Program-made: the position numbers and the translations under genes
DNA from: Halorarum salinum
Lineage (GTDB): Archaea > Halobacteriota > Halobacteria > Halobacteriales > Haloferacaceae
Assembly: GCF_013402875.1 (NCBI RefSeq)
Contig: NZ_CP058579.1
Location: 3,162,001 to 3,226,000 of the forward strand
Length of the DNA: 64,000 bases
Direction: 5' to 3'
Part shown: positions 9,918-17,191 of the stretch, in pieces
How the letters are laid out: every line of letters begins with the position of its first letter
How positions within the stretch are numbered: the stretch's first letter is position 1
Notes under the pieces: generated by a model
The model's input: the letters and a program-made list of their open reading frames with translations, nothing else
The model's database searches: none
Told to the model about the DNA's origin: nothing

Positions 9918-10011
9918 GTAGAGTCACGCAGCTTTTCGTTTTCCGGTGTCTCCTCGGCCGACAGTGGCCACTCCGAACGCTCCTCCCGGCAATGGGTGGC
10001 AATGGACAGCC

Positions 10012-10383
10012 TCGAAAGCCCCCGCGGCTGTCGGCTCGGTGCGGCCGCTGTCGTTCAAGAGAGCTTCGCTCTCTCGTGGTGCTGTCAGGTTCCACGGGAA
10101 CCTGACCGCAAGCGGGAAATCCTTGATTTCCCGCACTGACGAGACGCCGAAGGCGTCTCGAACCACGCTCCTCGTCGCTCGCGTCGCTCGCTCCTGTGAT
10201 GCTCGCCGGTCCGCGCCATCGCCGATAGCCGCGGCCCCTTTCAGCCCCACCCACCGCAACCGCACCGCACGGCAACCACACATCTCCCCAGCCGATTGCG
10301 CCCCTCACGCTCACTGCGTTCGCGTTGCGGTGCTCATCCCTCGCGCGATTCGGCCGCCCACGAGGGGGCGGCCGCCGCGCGCC
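10012..10383 (+). repeat. Interspersed intergenic repeat, copy A
   Basis: This non-coding 490-bp gap between the convergent sufD and MFS genes contains a repeat. It has a left arm CGAAAGCCCCCGCGGCTGTC, a variable middle, and a conserved core of about 160 bp from 10224 (GCCGCGGCCCCTTTCAG) to CGGCCGCCGCGCGCC at 10383. The same core occurs at 29680-29968 (reverse) and 31106-31340. The left arm and the core start are imperfect inverted repeats of each other (GAAAG...CGCGGCTCTC). Translating the core gives the recurring artefact GCGRAGLKGAA, so ORFs over it are not genes. Confidence 0.8.
10058..10159. other. Four perfect stem-loops in tandem
   Basis: Within the middle of repeat copy A, four perfect hairpins follow each other: AGAGAGC/GCTCTCT (10058-10074, loop TTC), TCAGGTTCC/GGAACCTGA (10085-10105, loop ACG), GCGGGAAAT/ATTTCCCGC (10112-10134, loop CCTTG) and GAGACGCC/GGCGTCTC (10141-10159, loop GAA). 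They lie between two convergent genes and may act in transcription termination or as a structured RNA. None has a T-run, so a bacterial-type terminator is not implied. Confidence 0.65.
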
Positions 10384-10407
10384 ACTGAGGCGTGGTTGAG
10401 CCGGTCG

Positions 10408-11622
10408 TCAGTCGCCGGATCCGAACACCGCCGTGCGTCCGGTCCGCCGGCCCAACCTGAGCAGCGCCGGCAGCGTCGCCAGCGCGACGAGCACCTCCAG
10501 CCCGCCCGCGACGACGAACGCCGGGAGGTAGCCGTACGCGGAGGCGACGCCGCCGCCGACGAGCGAACCGGCGAGGAAGCCGACGCTCCCCGCGGCGTTG
10601 AAGCCCGCGACGGCGACCCCGCGCTGGTCCTCCCCCGCCAGGTCGACCACGAGCGCGAGCGTCGCGGGCGCCATCAGCGCGCCGAGCACGCCGACCACGA
10701 CCATCGCCACGGCGGCCAGGTCGGGCGAGGGTGCGAACCCGACCGCCATGACGGCGAGGCCGAACGTCGCGGAGCCGAGCGCCACCGGGACGACGCGGCC
10801 GACCCGGTCCGAGAGCACGCCGAACGGGTACTGGAGCAGGGCGAACGGCGCGAAGAAGGCCGCGAGCATGAGGCCGGTCGCGCCCGGCCCGAGCCCGAAC
10901 GCCTCCCGGAAGTACAGCGTCCCGACGAGCGCGAAGAAGCCGGCCGTCAGCCGGTCGACGAACGCGAACGCGTACGGGACCGCCAGGTCCTCGCGCTCGC
11001 GGAGCCCCCGGACGAGCGCGGCGAGCCCCCGGTCGCTCCCGCCCTCCGGGGCGCGGTCGGGGACGACGAGCGCGAGCAGTCCCGCGACGGCGAGCAGCCC
11101 GGCGGCGGCGTACAGCGGACCGAACACGTCCAGTTCGTAGAGCTGTCCGCCGAGCGGCGCGCCGACGGCGGTTCCGAGCCCGATGGCGATGCCCGCGGCG
11201 CCCATGTTCCGCCCGTTGCCGCCGCCCAGATCCGCGAGCGCGCTCATCGCGAGTGAGAAGGCGCCGACCGTGAGCGCCCCCTGAAGCCCGCGGAGCGCGA
11301 GCGCGCCGACGAACGGGAGCCCCAGCGTCGGCGGCAGCAGCGCGAGCGCGAGGTAGCCCAGCGAACCGCCGAGCGCCGCGGCGACGACGAGCGGACGCCG
11401 CCGACCCGCGGCGTCGCTCAGCGCGCCCCAGCCGCCGACGAAGAGGACGAACGCGGCGAACTCGACCGAGAGGAACAGCGTGGGCGCCGCGACGCCCGTC
11501 CCCCCGAGCTCCGCGGCCAGGAGGTCGACGCCCGGGTAGACGAGCGTCTGGGCCAGCATGACCGCGAACACGACCGTCGCGAGCGCGACCCGGTCCCGGC
11601 GTCCCTCCCGTCGCTCCGTCAT
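10408..11622 (-). CDS. MFS transporter
   Basis: A 404-residue integral membrane protein with about 12 hydrophobic segments. The MFS loop 2-3 signature is visible as GGWGALSDAAGRRRPLV, and a second copy after TM8 as YPFGVLSDRVGRVVP. ATG at 11622 (MTERREGRRDR) is chosen because it places a short basic N-terminus immediately before TM1; the frame is open further upstream but that part looks non-coding. It belongs to the multidrug/sugar-efflux-like MFS group. The substrate cannot be read from the sequence. Confidence 0.88.
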   Translation of the reverse strand: MTERREGRRDRVALATVVFAVMLAQTLVYPGVDLLAAELGGTGVAAPTLFLSVEFAAFVLFVGGWGALSDAAGRRRPLVVAAALGGSLGYLALALLPPTLGLPFVGALALRGLQGALTVGAFSLAMSALADLGGGNGRNMGAAGIAIGLGTAVGAPLGGQLYELDVFGPLYAAAGLLAVAGLLALVVPDRAPEGGSDRGLAALVRGLREREDLAVPYAFAFVDRLTAGFFALVGTLYFREAFGLGPGATGLMLAAFFAPFALLQYPFGVLSDRVGRVVPVALGSATFGLAVMAVGFAPSPDLAAVAMVVVGVLGALMAPATLALVVDLAGEDQRGVAVAGFNAAGSVGFLAGSLVGGGVASAYGYLPAFVVAGGLEVLVALATLPALLRLGRRTGRTAVFGSGD

Positions 11623-11695
11623 CGGCCGCCGATTGGTGGGGCGGGGGCTTGAGGGTTCGCGATTCGGTCCCGGACGCCGGCCCGCGAGGGAACCG

Positions 11696-11701
11696 CTTAA
11701 G
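11696..11701 (+). promoter_or_regulatory. TATA-like box of the ferritin-like/DtxR operon
   Basis: CTTAAG lies 25-30 nt upstream of the ATG at 11726. This predicts a leaderless transcript whose first codon is that of the 15-codon upstream ORF rather than of the ferritin-like gene. Confidence 0.45.
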
Positions 11702-11725
11702 TCTCCCGTGACCCGAGGACTGCCA

Positions 11726-11773
11726 ATGAGTACCGTATCGATGGCCGGTCGTCGGGAGGGGCGGGGCCGATGA
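11726..11773 (+). CDS. 15-residue leader ORF overlapping the next start
   Basis: ATG at 11726 opens a 16-codon frame (MSTVSMAGRREGRGR then TGA) whose stop overlaps the ATG at 11770 in an ATGA junction. The TATA-like box is spaced for a transcript beginning at 11726, so ribosomes would translate this leader first and reinitiate on the ferritin-like gene. A GGAGG ribosome-binding site at 11754-11758 supports internal initiation. It is suggestive but unproven, since chance short ORFs are common. Confidence 0.35.
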   Translation: MSTVSMAGRREGRGR

Positions 11774-12258
11774 GCGTCGGCCAGCAGGTCGCCTCCGACC
11801 ACCAGCTCGCGCGACTGCTCCAGATCGGCGTCGTGCTGGAGGAGGTCGTCGAGGCGCGCTCCACGCACCACTACCGGGAACTGGACGCCGACTTCGACCC
11901 CGAGGTCGAGTCGCTGCTCGAACACGCGGCCGAGGAGTCGGCCGAACACCGCGAGCGCCTGGAGGACCTCATCGCCGAACTCGACGCCGAGTCGGTGTCC
12001 TACGAGGAGATCGAGGCGCTCGTCGAGGCCCAGTACGGGAAGACGAAGCCGGAGGACTTCGACGGCGTCCTCTACGACCAGCTCTGCAACGAGGAGACGG
12101 CGTACAAGTTCTACGACGACCTCGTCGGCGCCATCCGCGGCAGCGACGCCGAGTTCTCGGTGGACCGGGAACGCCTGCTCGCCACCCTCCGCGGGATCCG
12201 CGAGGAGGAGGCCGAGGGCGTCGAGGAAGTGACCGCGGTCATGGAGGGACGCGAATGA
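11770..12258 (+). CDS. Ferritin-like/rubrerythrin-type protein paired with a DtxR regulator
   Basis: 162 residues, almost entirely helical. Glu/His-rich helices carry ExxH-like spacing (EEVVEARSTHHYRELD, EHAAEESAEHRERLE and LCNEETAYKFYDDL), as in ferritin-like four-helix bundles that bind a di-iron centre. It is the first full gene of a two-gene operon with a DtxR/SirR-family regulator (ATGA overlap), implying a role in iron or manganese homeostasis. The exact activity (storage, oxidase or sensor) is not decidable from sequence. Confidence 0.7.
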   Translation: MSVGQQVASDHQLARLLQIGVVLEEVVEARSTHHYRELDADFDPEVESLLEHAAEESAEHRERLEDLIAELDAESVSYEEIEALVEAQYGKTKPEDFDGVLYDQLCNEETAYKFYDDLVGAIRGSDAEFSVDRERLLATLRGIREEEAEGVEEVTAVMEGRE

Positions 12259-12689
12259 ACACCGCAGACCAGTACCTGAAGGCGATCTACCTCGTACAGG
12301 AGATGGAGGACGGCCCTGCCTCGACCGGCGCCGTCGCGGACGCGCTGGACGTCAGCCCCGCGAGCGCCAACGAGATGATCGGGAAGCTCGAGGACCGAGA
12401 GCTCGCCGAACACGAGAAGTACAAGGGAGTCATCCTGACGGAGGCCGGCATCGTCCGGGCCCGCGACGCCATTCAGAACTACTGCATCATCGAACGCTTC
12501 CTCGCGAACGTCCTCGAGGTGGAGGAGTTCCGCGCGGAGGCCCGCTCGCTGGAGGCCGTCATCGACGACACGGTGGCGGAGCGACTCGACACCATCATCG
12601 ACCGCTCCTCCGAGTGTCCCGACTGCTTCGACGCGAAGGCGGACGCGTGCCGGTACCTCGAGGTCGAGCAGGAGAAACCCGCCGACTGA
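12255..12689 (+). CDS. DtxR/SirR-family metal-dependent transcriptional regulator
   Basis: A 144-residue DtxR family protein. The N-terminal winged helix (MNTADQYLKAIYLVQE; helix-turn-helix around DALDVSPASANEMIGKLE) is followed by the metal-binding dimerisation domain (QNYCIIERFLANVLEVEEF). There is a Cys-rich C-terminal CPDCFDAKADAC. It lacks the SH3-like domain of long DtxR members. Such regulators repress iron or manganese uptake genes when metal-loaded. It is translationally coupled to the ferritin-like gene, so the pair probably responds to the same metal. Confidence 0.88.
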   Translation: MNTADQYLKAIYLVQEMEDGPASTGAVADALDVSPASANEMIGKLEDRELAEHEKYKGVILTEAGIVRARDAIQNYCIIERFLANVLEVEEFRAEARSLEAVIDDTVAERLDTIIDRSSECPDCFDAKADACRYLEVEQEKPAD

Positions 12690-12768
12690 ACGGGGACGAT
12701 TCCACGATCGGGCGCCGTACCGACCCAGTGGAGTTAAGGGATGGGGGTGATTGGGGCTATCCAGTTCC

Positions 12769-12921
12769 ATGGGTGGGAGCATATCGAATCGACTTCGGCA
12801 GTTCGTCGGCCTGGGTGGACGACGGTCGGCCGCGTTCGAGTGCCGAGGGTGTGGTGCGGGGTTCGAGAAGGACAGACAGCAGTGTCCCGACTGCGGCGGG
12901 TTCGACATCCGGCGGACGTGA
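12769..12921 (+). CDS. 50-residue CPxCG-type zinc ribbon protein
   Basis: ATG at 12769 encodes MGGSISNRLRQFVGLGGRR, then two zinc knuckles CRGCGAGF and CPDCGG, ending FDIRRT. A GTTAAGG TATA-like box lies about 30 nt upstream. Small zinc-finger proteins of this kind are numerous in haloarchaea and act as regulators or assembly factors, but this one cannot be assigned. It is encoded just upstream of tRNA-Gln. Confidence 0.7.
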   Translation: MGGSISNRLRQFVGLGGRRSAAFECRGCGAGFEKDRQQCPDCGGFDIRRT

Positions 12922-12975
12922 GGCCGTTCCGGAACCGCTTAGTTTCGCCCGTCGGTAGTGGTGGGTGACGGTGGA

Positions 12976-13048
12976 AGTCCCGTGGTGTAGCGGCCAATCA
13001 TAATGGCCTTTGGAGCCATTGACGGCGGTTCGAATCCGCCCGGGACTA
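12976..13048 (+). tRNA. tRNA-Gln (anticodon TTG)
   Basis: The acceptor stem AGTCCCG (12976-12982) pairs with CGGGACT (13041-13047). The anticodon arm is ATGGC-CTTTGGA-GCCAT with anticodon TTG, and the T-arm contains GGTTCGAATCC. The discriminator base is A and CCA is not encoded. The molecule is 73 nt with no intron. Confidence 0.92.
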
Positions 13049-13306
13049 TGTTCCTGCGGTATCGAATCCGCTGTTTAGGATCCCATAGCTGACGGCACTA
13101 GTCGACGGAAGTTCGAGCGGTCGTCGTGCCGTGTGCGGTAACCAGAGATTCGACACGCAAGCAACCAAATGGTATCGCTTGACCACGCATCGGTTCTGCC
13201 CGCCCTTGCTCCCGTTACGCAAACACAGTATGCAGTCTTGGATGGACAGCGACCTCCGGTCAGCACAGAAGACTTATCGCGCCAAAGTTATTCTGGACGT
13301 TCGGAG

Positions 13307-13705
13307 ATGGAAAGAAAGTGCTTCCCGAAATCAATCACGGGCGTTGGAGTGGTTGCAACGTCTGGTTGCCTTTCCCAGCGTTCTGGTTTCACGGTTAGTA
13401 ACCCTCCAGGCAGTCTGGTCCTTTCAAATCAAACAGAATCGAAGCACGGGATCTCCGTACACTCCTCACGCGATGATGGTTGGACCGACTCCTACGGATT
13501 TTCACTCGGACCATCCGAAACGAAAGGTCGGGAGGAACTGCTTACTGACCCGGGAACGTATGAAGTTGAGGCTACCCCCGATAGTAAGGAAATTGATACT
13601 CCTGGTCGTGAGTTGGGACCAGGGCCCGACGCGGTGACTGGGGAGTATATCAGAGTATCCGTATCCGACGGGAACTTTTCTACAACCTCTGTTATAGAGG
13701 ACTAA
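13307..13705 (+). CDS. Putative small lipoprotein / exported protein
   Basis: A 132-residue ORF with lower GC than the flanking genes. ATG 13307 gives MERKCFPKSITGVGVVATSGC, a short basic start, a weakly hydrophobic stretch and a lipobox-like TSGC at residues 18-21. This is followed by a Ser/Gly/Asp-rich beta-like domain (contains TYEVEATPDSKEID and YIRVSVSDGNFST). CTTATCG at about 13272 could be its TATA box. There is no recognised family. It may be horizontally acquired given the composition and its position next to a tRNA gene. Confidence 0.5.
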   Translation: MERKCFPKSITGVGVVATSGCLSQRSGFTVSNPPGSLVLSNQTESKHGISVHSSRDDGWTDSYGFSLGPSETKGREELLTDPGTYEVEATPDSKEIDTPGRELGPGPDAVTGEYIRVSVSDGNFSTTSVIED

Positions 13706-13833
13706 GCTGATTCATATAGAGATACGGCCCCTCGTCGGGGCCCGTAATCGCCTTCGGGACTCTCCCTGCGAACTACCCTCCGTACGGCAATCAGCCGTAG
13801 CTACCCGACCGCATCTTCGTCCCAAAATGGAGT

Positions 13834-14232
13834 TCAGCGGCCCGCTGGCCGCCGGGCCTCCGTCTCGTCGGCCCCGCCGCTCGTCCGGTTCAGCATCACC
13901 CCGACGGCGCCGCCGAGAGCGCCCGCGACCGCATAGAGCCCGACGAGCAGGAGCGGAACGAGGGGTACCCCCTCGAGGACCGTTCCGGCGCCGTCGAGCA
14001 CGACGAGCACCGCGAGGGCGCCGAGCGCCGCGGCAACGACGCCGTGGGTCGCGCCCCCGTTAACTCCGCGGCCGACGACGTATCCGGCCGCTCCCCCGCC
14101 GATGATTCCCGTGATCGCCCAGCCCACGCCCGAGAGCGTGACGTCCGCGATCGGGATCGAGAACCCGACCACGAGGCCGACGACCAGCGTTACGACGAAA
14201 CCGATTCCTACCGCACGCCAGTTGATGCTCAT
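13834..14232 (-). CDS. Four-TM membrane protein (DUF5518-like)
   Basis: A 132-residue protein with ATG at 14232 (MSINWRAVGIGFVVTLVVG). It has four hydrophobic Gly-rich segments separated by short loops, with paired glycine motifs (GIIGGGAAGYVVGRG and GALGGAVGVML) typical of the haloarchaeal DUF5518 family. It is probably a small integral membrane protein; no function is known. The frame extends far upstream but that part is antisense to other genes. Confidence 0.75.
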   Translation of the reverse strand: MSINWRAVGIGFVVTLVVGLVVGFSIPIADVTLSGVGWAITGIIGGGAAGYVVGRGVNGGATHGVVAAALGALAVLVVLDGAGTVLEGVPLVPLLLVGLYAVAGALGGAVGVMLNRTSGGADETEARRPAGR

Positions 14233-14367
14233 GGTTGCGGGTGAGAGTACGCCTCGCGAGGTAGTAAGCGCGCATTGGAGAATGAGAGCCCGATAGTTGC
14301 CGCGGGGGCACGGGTGTCGATGTCGGGCTGGAGCCACAGCCCCCGCGACGACGGTCCGGATAGTCGC

Positions 14368-14374
14368 GTTTTTG
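14368..14374 (+). promoter_or_regulatory. TATA-like box of the DUF2240 gene
   Basis: GTTTTTG lies 25-31 nt before ATG 14399, consistent with a leaderless transcript, and fixes the start over the longer upstream frame. Confidence 0.45.
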
Positions 14375-14398
14375 GTGCCGGCCGCGGACGACCGGAAC

Positions 14399-14854
14399 AT
14401 GACACTCGAGGCGGCCGTCGCCGTCCCCTTCCGCGGGGCGGGCGCCGACCGGATGGGCGAGGGCGAGTTCGTCGTGGCCCTCTCGCTGGACCGCGACTGG
14501 TTCTCGCCCGACCAGGCGAAGCGACTCGTCGACGTCGCGACGGGCCGGGGGCTCGTCGCCGAGGAGGACGGCGACCTCGTCGCACAGTTCGACCCCGCCG
14601 AGGTCGCCGTCCCGTCCGACTTCGTCCCCGACGAGTCGGTGCTCCGCGAGCAGTCCACCTTCGAACGGGTCGTCGACGCATTCGTCGCCGCCGGCGTCGA
14701 GAAGCGGGAGGCGGTCGCCGCCTCGAACGAGCGCCAGCGCGAACTCGGCGTCACGCTCGAGGCGGCGTCCGTCCTCGTCGCGCGCGAGCGCGGGGTCGAC
14801 GTCGGCGAGGCGGCGGCGGCGGCCCGGGCCGACCTGGTTCCGGGGGAGGACTGA
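14399..14854 (+). CDS. DUF2240 family protein
   Basis: 151 residues. The N-terminal 70 residues resemble a winged-helix module (FVVALSLDRDWFSPDQAKRL, then GLVAEEDGDLVAQFDP), followed by a helical C-terminal half (STFERVVDAFVAAG and VTLEAASVLVARERGVD). This layout matches the archaeal DUF2240/COG3612 family, whose function is unknown. It precedes an uncharacterised gene and nurA on the same strand. Confidence 0.75.
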   Translation: MTLEAAVAVPFRGAGADRMGEGEFVVALSLDRDWFSPDQAKRLVDVATGRGLVAEEDGDLVAQFDPAEVAVPSDFVPDESVLREQSTFERVVDAFVAAGVEKREAVAASNERQRELGVTLEAASVLVARERGVDVGEAAAAARADLVPGED

Positions 14855-14910
14855 TGGGGGATGCACGCGAGTGACGGACCGAGGGGGACCCGCCCCCGGG
14901 TGAGGAACTG

Positions 14911-15291
14911 ATGTCCGCGGATCGAACGACCGACGGCGTCCGCATCGCGCAACTGCTCGCGTCCGAACTGACGGGGAACCGACGTCGACTCGCCGACGTC
15001 GCGGTCACCGACCCCGACCCCGACGTTGCGCCGACGACCGACGGCGAACTCGCCTACCGGGTCGCGGACGGGGAGGACACGGTCGCCGAGGTGTACGTCC
15101 ACCCCGACCGCGTGCGCGTCGAGTTCGTCGCCGCCCCCGACGCGGCGGCCGACGCGGGGACGGCGGCGGAGCTCCGGGTTCGCCCGAAGGCCGTCAGCCC
15201 CCCGCGAACCGTCGTGTTCGTCGAGGACGGCGCGCAGGTGAAACGCGCCCTCGGGGCCTTCGAGGCCGTCCTCTCCCGGGACCGACCGTAG
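14911..15291 (+). CDS. Conserved hypothetical protein upstream of nurA
   Basis: A 126-residue alpha/beta protein starting MSADRTTDGVRIAQLLASEL, with beta-type stretches ELAYRVADGEDTVAEVYVHP and VRVEFVAAPD and a helical end (VKRALGAFEAVLSRD). I do not recognise the family. Halophilic codon use and the 56 nt gap after the DUF2240 gene suggest a real gene in the same transcription unit. No catalytic motif is visible. Confidence 0.65.
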   Translation: MSADRTTDGVRIAQLLASELTGNRRRLADVAVTDPDPDVAPTTDGELAYRVADGEDTVAEVYVHPDRVRVEFVAAPDAAADAGTAAELRVRPKAVSPPRTVVFVEDGAQVKRALGAFEAVLSRDRP

Positions 15292-15352
15292 CCGTCCGTC
15301 GGGTCGAACGCGACCGTCCGTCCCGATCGGGGCGCCGCGCCGGACCGCACCG

Positions 15353-15357
15353 TTTTT
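15353..15357 (+). promoter_or_regulatory. TATA-like box of nurA
   Basis: The TTTTT core (CGTTTTTG) lies 26-30 nt upstream of GTG 15383, pointing to a leaderless message with a GTG start. Confidence 0.5.
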
Positions 15358-15382
15358 GCTCCGCCCGGGTAGTGACCAGGTA

Positions 15383-16621
15383 GTGACGCTCGACCCGATC
15401 CACGTGGACACCATCGCCCACCTCGCGTCCGCCATCGCCGACGGGGTCGACGACGGCGACCACGACGACCTCGCGGCCACCGTCTGGGCCGAGTGGCTCG
15501 ACCCGCTTCGCGACGGGGGTCGGCCGGTGGTCGAACCGGTCGACGGACACGAACTCCGGCGGGTGTCCGTCGAGGACGCCGCGCTCGCCGACCGGCCGTT
15601 CGAGACGAGCAACGGGGTCGACGCGGGGACGCTGAACCCCACGGCGTTCAAGAACGGGCTCGTCCTCGACGTCGCGCACGCCGCGATGGGGACGGAGCCG
15701 ACCGACCTCGACGTCCACGGTGCCCGGTCCATCGTCGTCACCGTCCACGCGAACGACGCGACGGTCCACCTGCCGGACGGCTGGAGCCGGTACGACGGCG
15801 GAAACAGCGAACGCCGGATCCTGACGGTCCCGCGGACGCGGCGGTTCGCCGACGAGACGGTCCACGAACTCGCGCTCTCGCTCGCGGAGTCACACCACGC
15901 GCTCGGCCACTCCAACGTGGTCTCGGACCTGCTGGTGCTCGACGGGCCGCTGTACCCCAAGCGCCTGCTGAACTGGGCGACGCGGGACAGCGAACTCCGG
16001 GAACTCGCCTACGGCGACGCGGTCACCGAGGCGGTCGAGAACTACGTGCGGCTCGTCGAGCGACACGTCGAGCGGGACGTCCCCCTCGTCGGCTTCGTGA
16101 AGAACCCGACGTCTGGCTACCTCACCCGGACGCTCGGTTCGAAGGGCGTCGAGGCTCCGTGGCCCGACGACGCCGCGATGTTCACGCGGCTGCTGGAACG
16201 CCGGGTCGACGACGAGCGCCGGACCGACGAGGTGACGTTCACGACGTGGCTCCACTCTCGGGGCGGATCCGACGAGCCGCTCTCGGCGACCGGCGACGCC
16301 CTCGGCGTGGACCGGAACCTCGACCCCGAACTGTACGAGGTGACGTTCATGTTCGTGTACGACCCCCGTGGGGACCTCCTGTTCAAGGTCGAGGCGCCGG
16401 CGGCGTTCACGACGGACGAGAGGGTCCGCTCGGCCCTGACGAGCCAGGTCGTCTCGGAGGTCGCCGCCGAGGGCGGGCCGCCCAGGGCCGTCGAGAAGGC
16501 CGACGAACTCGCACGCATCGGCGTCGGCGAGAAGGAGTCGCTCCGCCGGAAGTTCGAGGAACGGTTCGACACGGAGTTCCTGCACACGTACGACGACCAC
16601 CGGTGGGACCGGGAGGGGTGA
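15383..16621 (+). CDS. nurA: NurA-domain 5'-3' nuclease
   Basis: 412 residues from GTG 15383 (VTLDPIHVDTIAHLASAIADG). The family hallmarks are an early acidic motif region (VVEPVDGHELRRVSVEDAAL), the NPTAFKNGLVLDVAHAAM segment, the VVSDLLVLDGPLYPKRLLNW block (Asp/Gly catalytic strand), LVGFVKNPTSGYL, and a C-terminal DELARIG...EFLHTY region. NurA resects DNA ends together with the HerA translocase during double-strand break repair. The herA gene follows at 17192, separated by one minus-strand gene. Confidence 0.88.
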   Translation: MTLDPIHVDTIAHLASAIADGVDDGDHDDLAATVWAEWLDPLRDGGRPVVEPVDGHELRRVSVEDAALADRPFETSNGVDAGTLNPTAFKNGLVLDVAHAAMGTEPTDLDVHGARSIVVTVHANDATVHLPDGWSRYDGGNSERRILTVPRTRRFADETVHELALSLAESHHALGHSNVVSDLLVLDGPLYPKRLLNWATRDSELRELAYGDAVTEAVENYVRLVERHVERDVPLVGFVKNPTSGYLTRTLGSKGVEAPWPDDAAMFTRLLERRVDDERRTDEVTFTTWLHSRGGSDEPLSATGDALGVDRNLDPELYEVTFMFVYDPRGDLLFKVEAPAAFTTDERVRSALTSQVVSEVAAEGGPPRAVEKADELARIGVGEKESLRRKFEERFDTEFLHTYDDHRWDREG

Positions 16622-16700
16622 GCCGCCGGTACCGAGACCGGAAAGGGTGAACTCGCCGGTACCGAGGCGGTACCGGACGCTCGACTGCGACGCGGGCGGC

Positions 16701-17036
16701 TCAGTTCGGCTGCGTCTTCTCGACCTCGACCTCCACCGTCTCCTCGGGAACGCCGAGGCGGGCGAACTGCGTCCGCACGTGCTCCTTCGCCGCCGCGAGC
16801 GCCTGCTCGCGCGTCTCGAAGCCGCGGGGCATCGGCGACTCGAAGGCGACGCGGACGGTCCGGCCGTCGAGTTCGAGCGCGGAACCCCCGCTCTCCACCT
16901 CGTAGAACTCGTCGCACACCCAGACGTACGGCGCGTGCTCGTCGGGGGCGCCCCTGAACGTGGGGGACTCCTCCCCCCGCTCGTGGATCGACCCCGTGAG
17001 CTCGGTCCCCCCGGCCCGACCGTGGACGAGCAGCAT
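16701..17036 (-). CDS. Haloarchaeal conserved protein (DUF7113 / HAH_0734-like)
   Basis: A 111-residue single-domain protein with strands MLLVHGRAGGTELTGSIHERG and APYVWVCDEFYEVESGGS and a C-terminal helix (TREQALAAAKEHVRTQFARLG) followed by VEVEVEKT. The pattern fits a haloarchaeal family I recall as HAH_0734/DUF7113, of unknown function. It is embedded between nurA and herA on the opposite strand. Confidence 0.7.
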   Translation of the reverse strand: MLLVHGRAGGTELTGSIHERGEESPTFRGAPDEHAPYVWVCDEFYEVESGGSALELDGRTVRVAFESPMPRGFETREQALAAAKEHVRTQFARLGVPEETVEVEVEKTQPN

Positions 17037-17161
17037 ACTCTAACTGGGGGTCGAAGCCGGAAAAGTCGCCCCCTCCCGTCCGACCGGACGTCGAATCATT
17101 CCCCAGCGGACATCGGATCGCTCCCCGTTCGTCCGCACGACTCGCGTCCGGGTGAACGGGC

Positions 17162-17167
17162 TTTTTA
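17162..17167 (+). promoter_or_regulatory. TATA-like box of herA
   Basis: TTTTTA is 25-30 nt before ATG 17192. It makes that ATG, not the in-frame GTG at 17180, the likely leaderless start. Confidence 0.5.
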
Positions 17168-17191
17168 GGGGATGGCGCCGTGGCCCGCGAC

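Noticed and set aside
9946-11256. 436-codon plus-strand ORF spanning repeat A and the MFS gene
   Set aside because: It runs through non-coding hairpins and then antisense to the transporter. The translation is low-complexity Arg/Glu/Gly. The same artefact peptides appear at other copies of the repeat (29602-29865 and 31053-31475).
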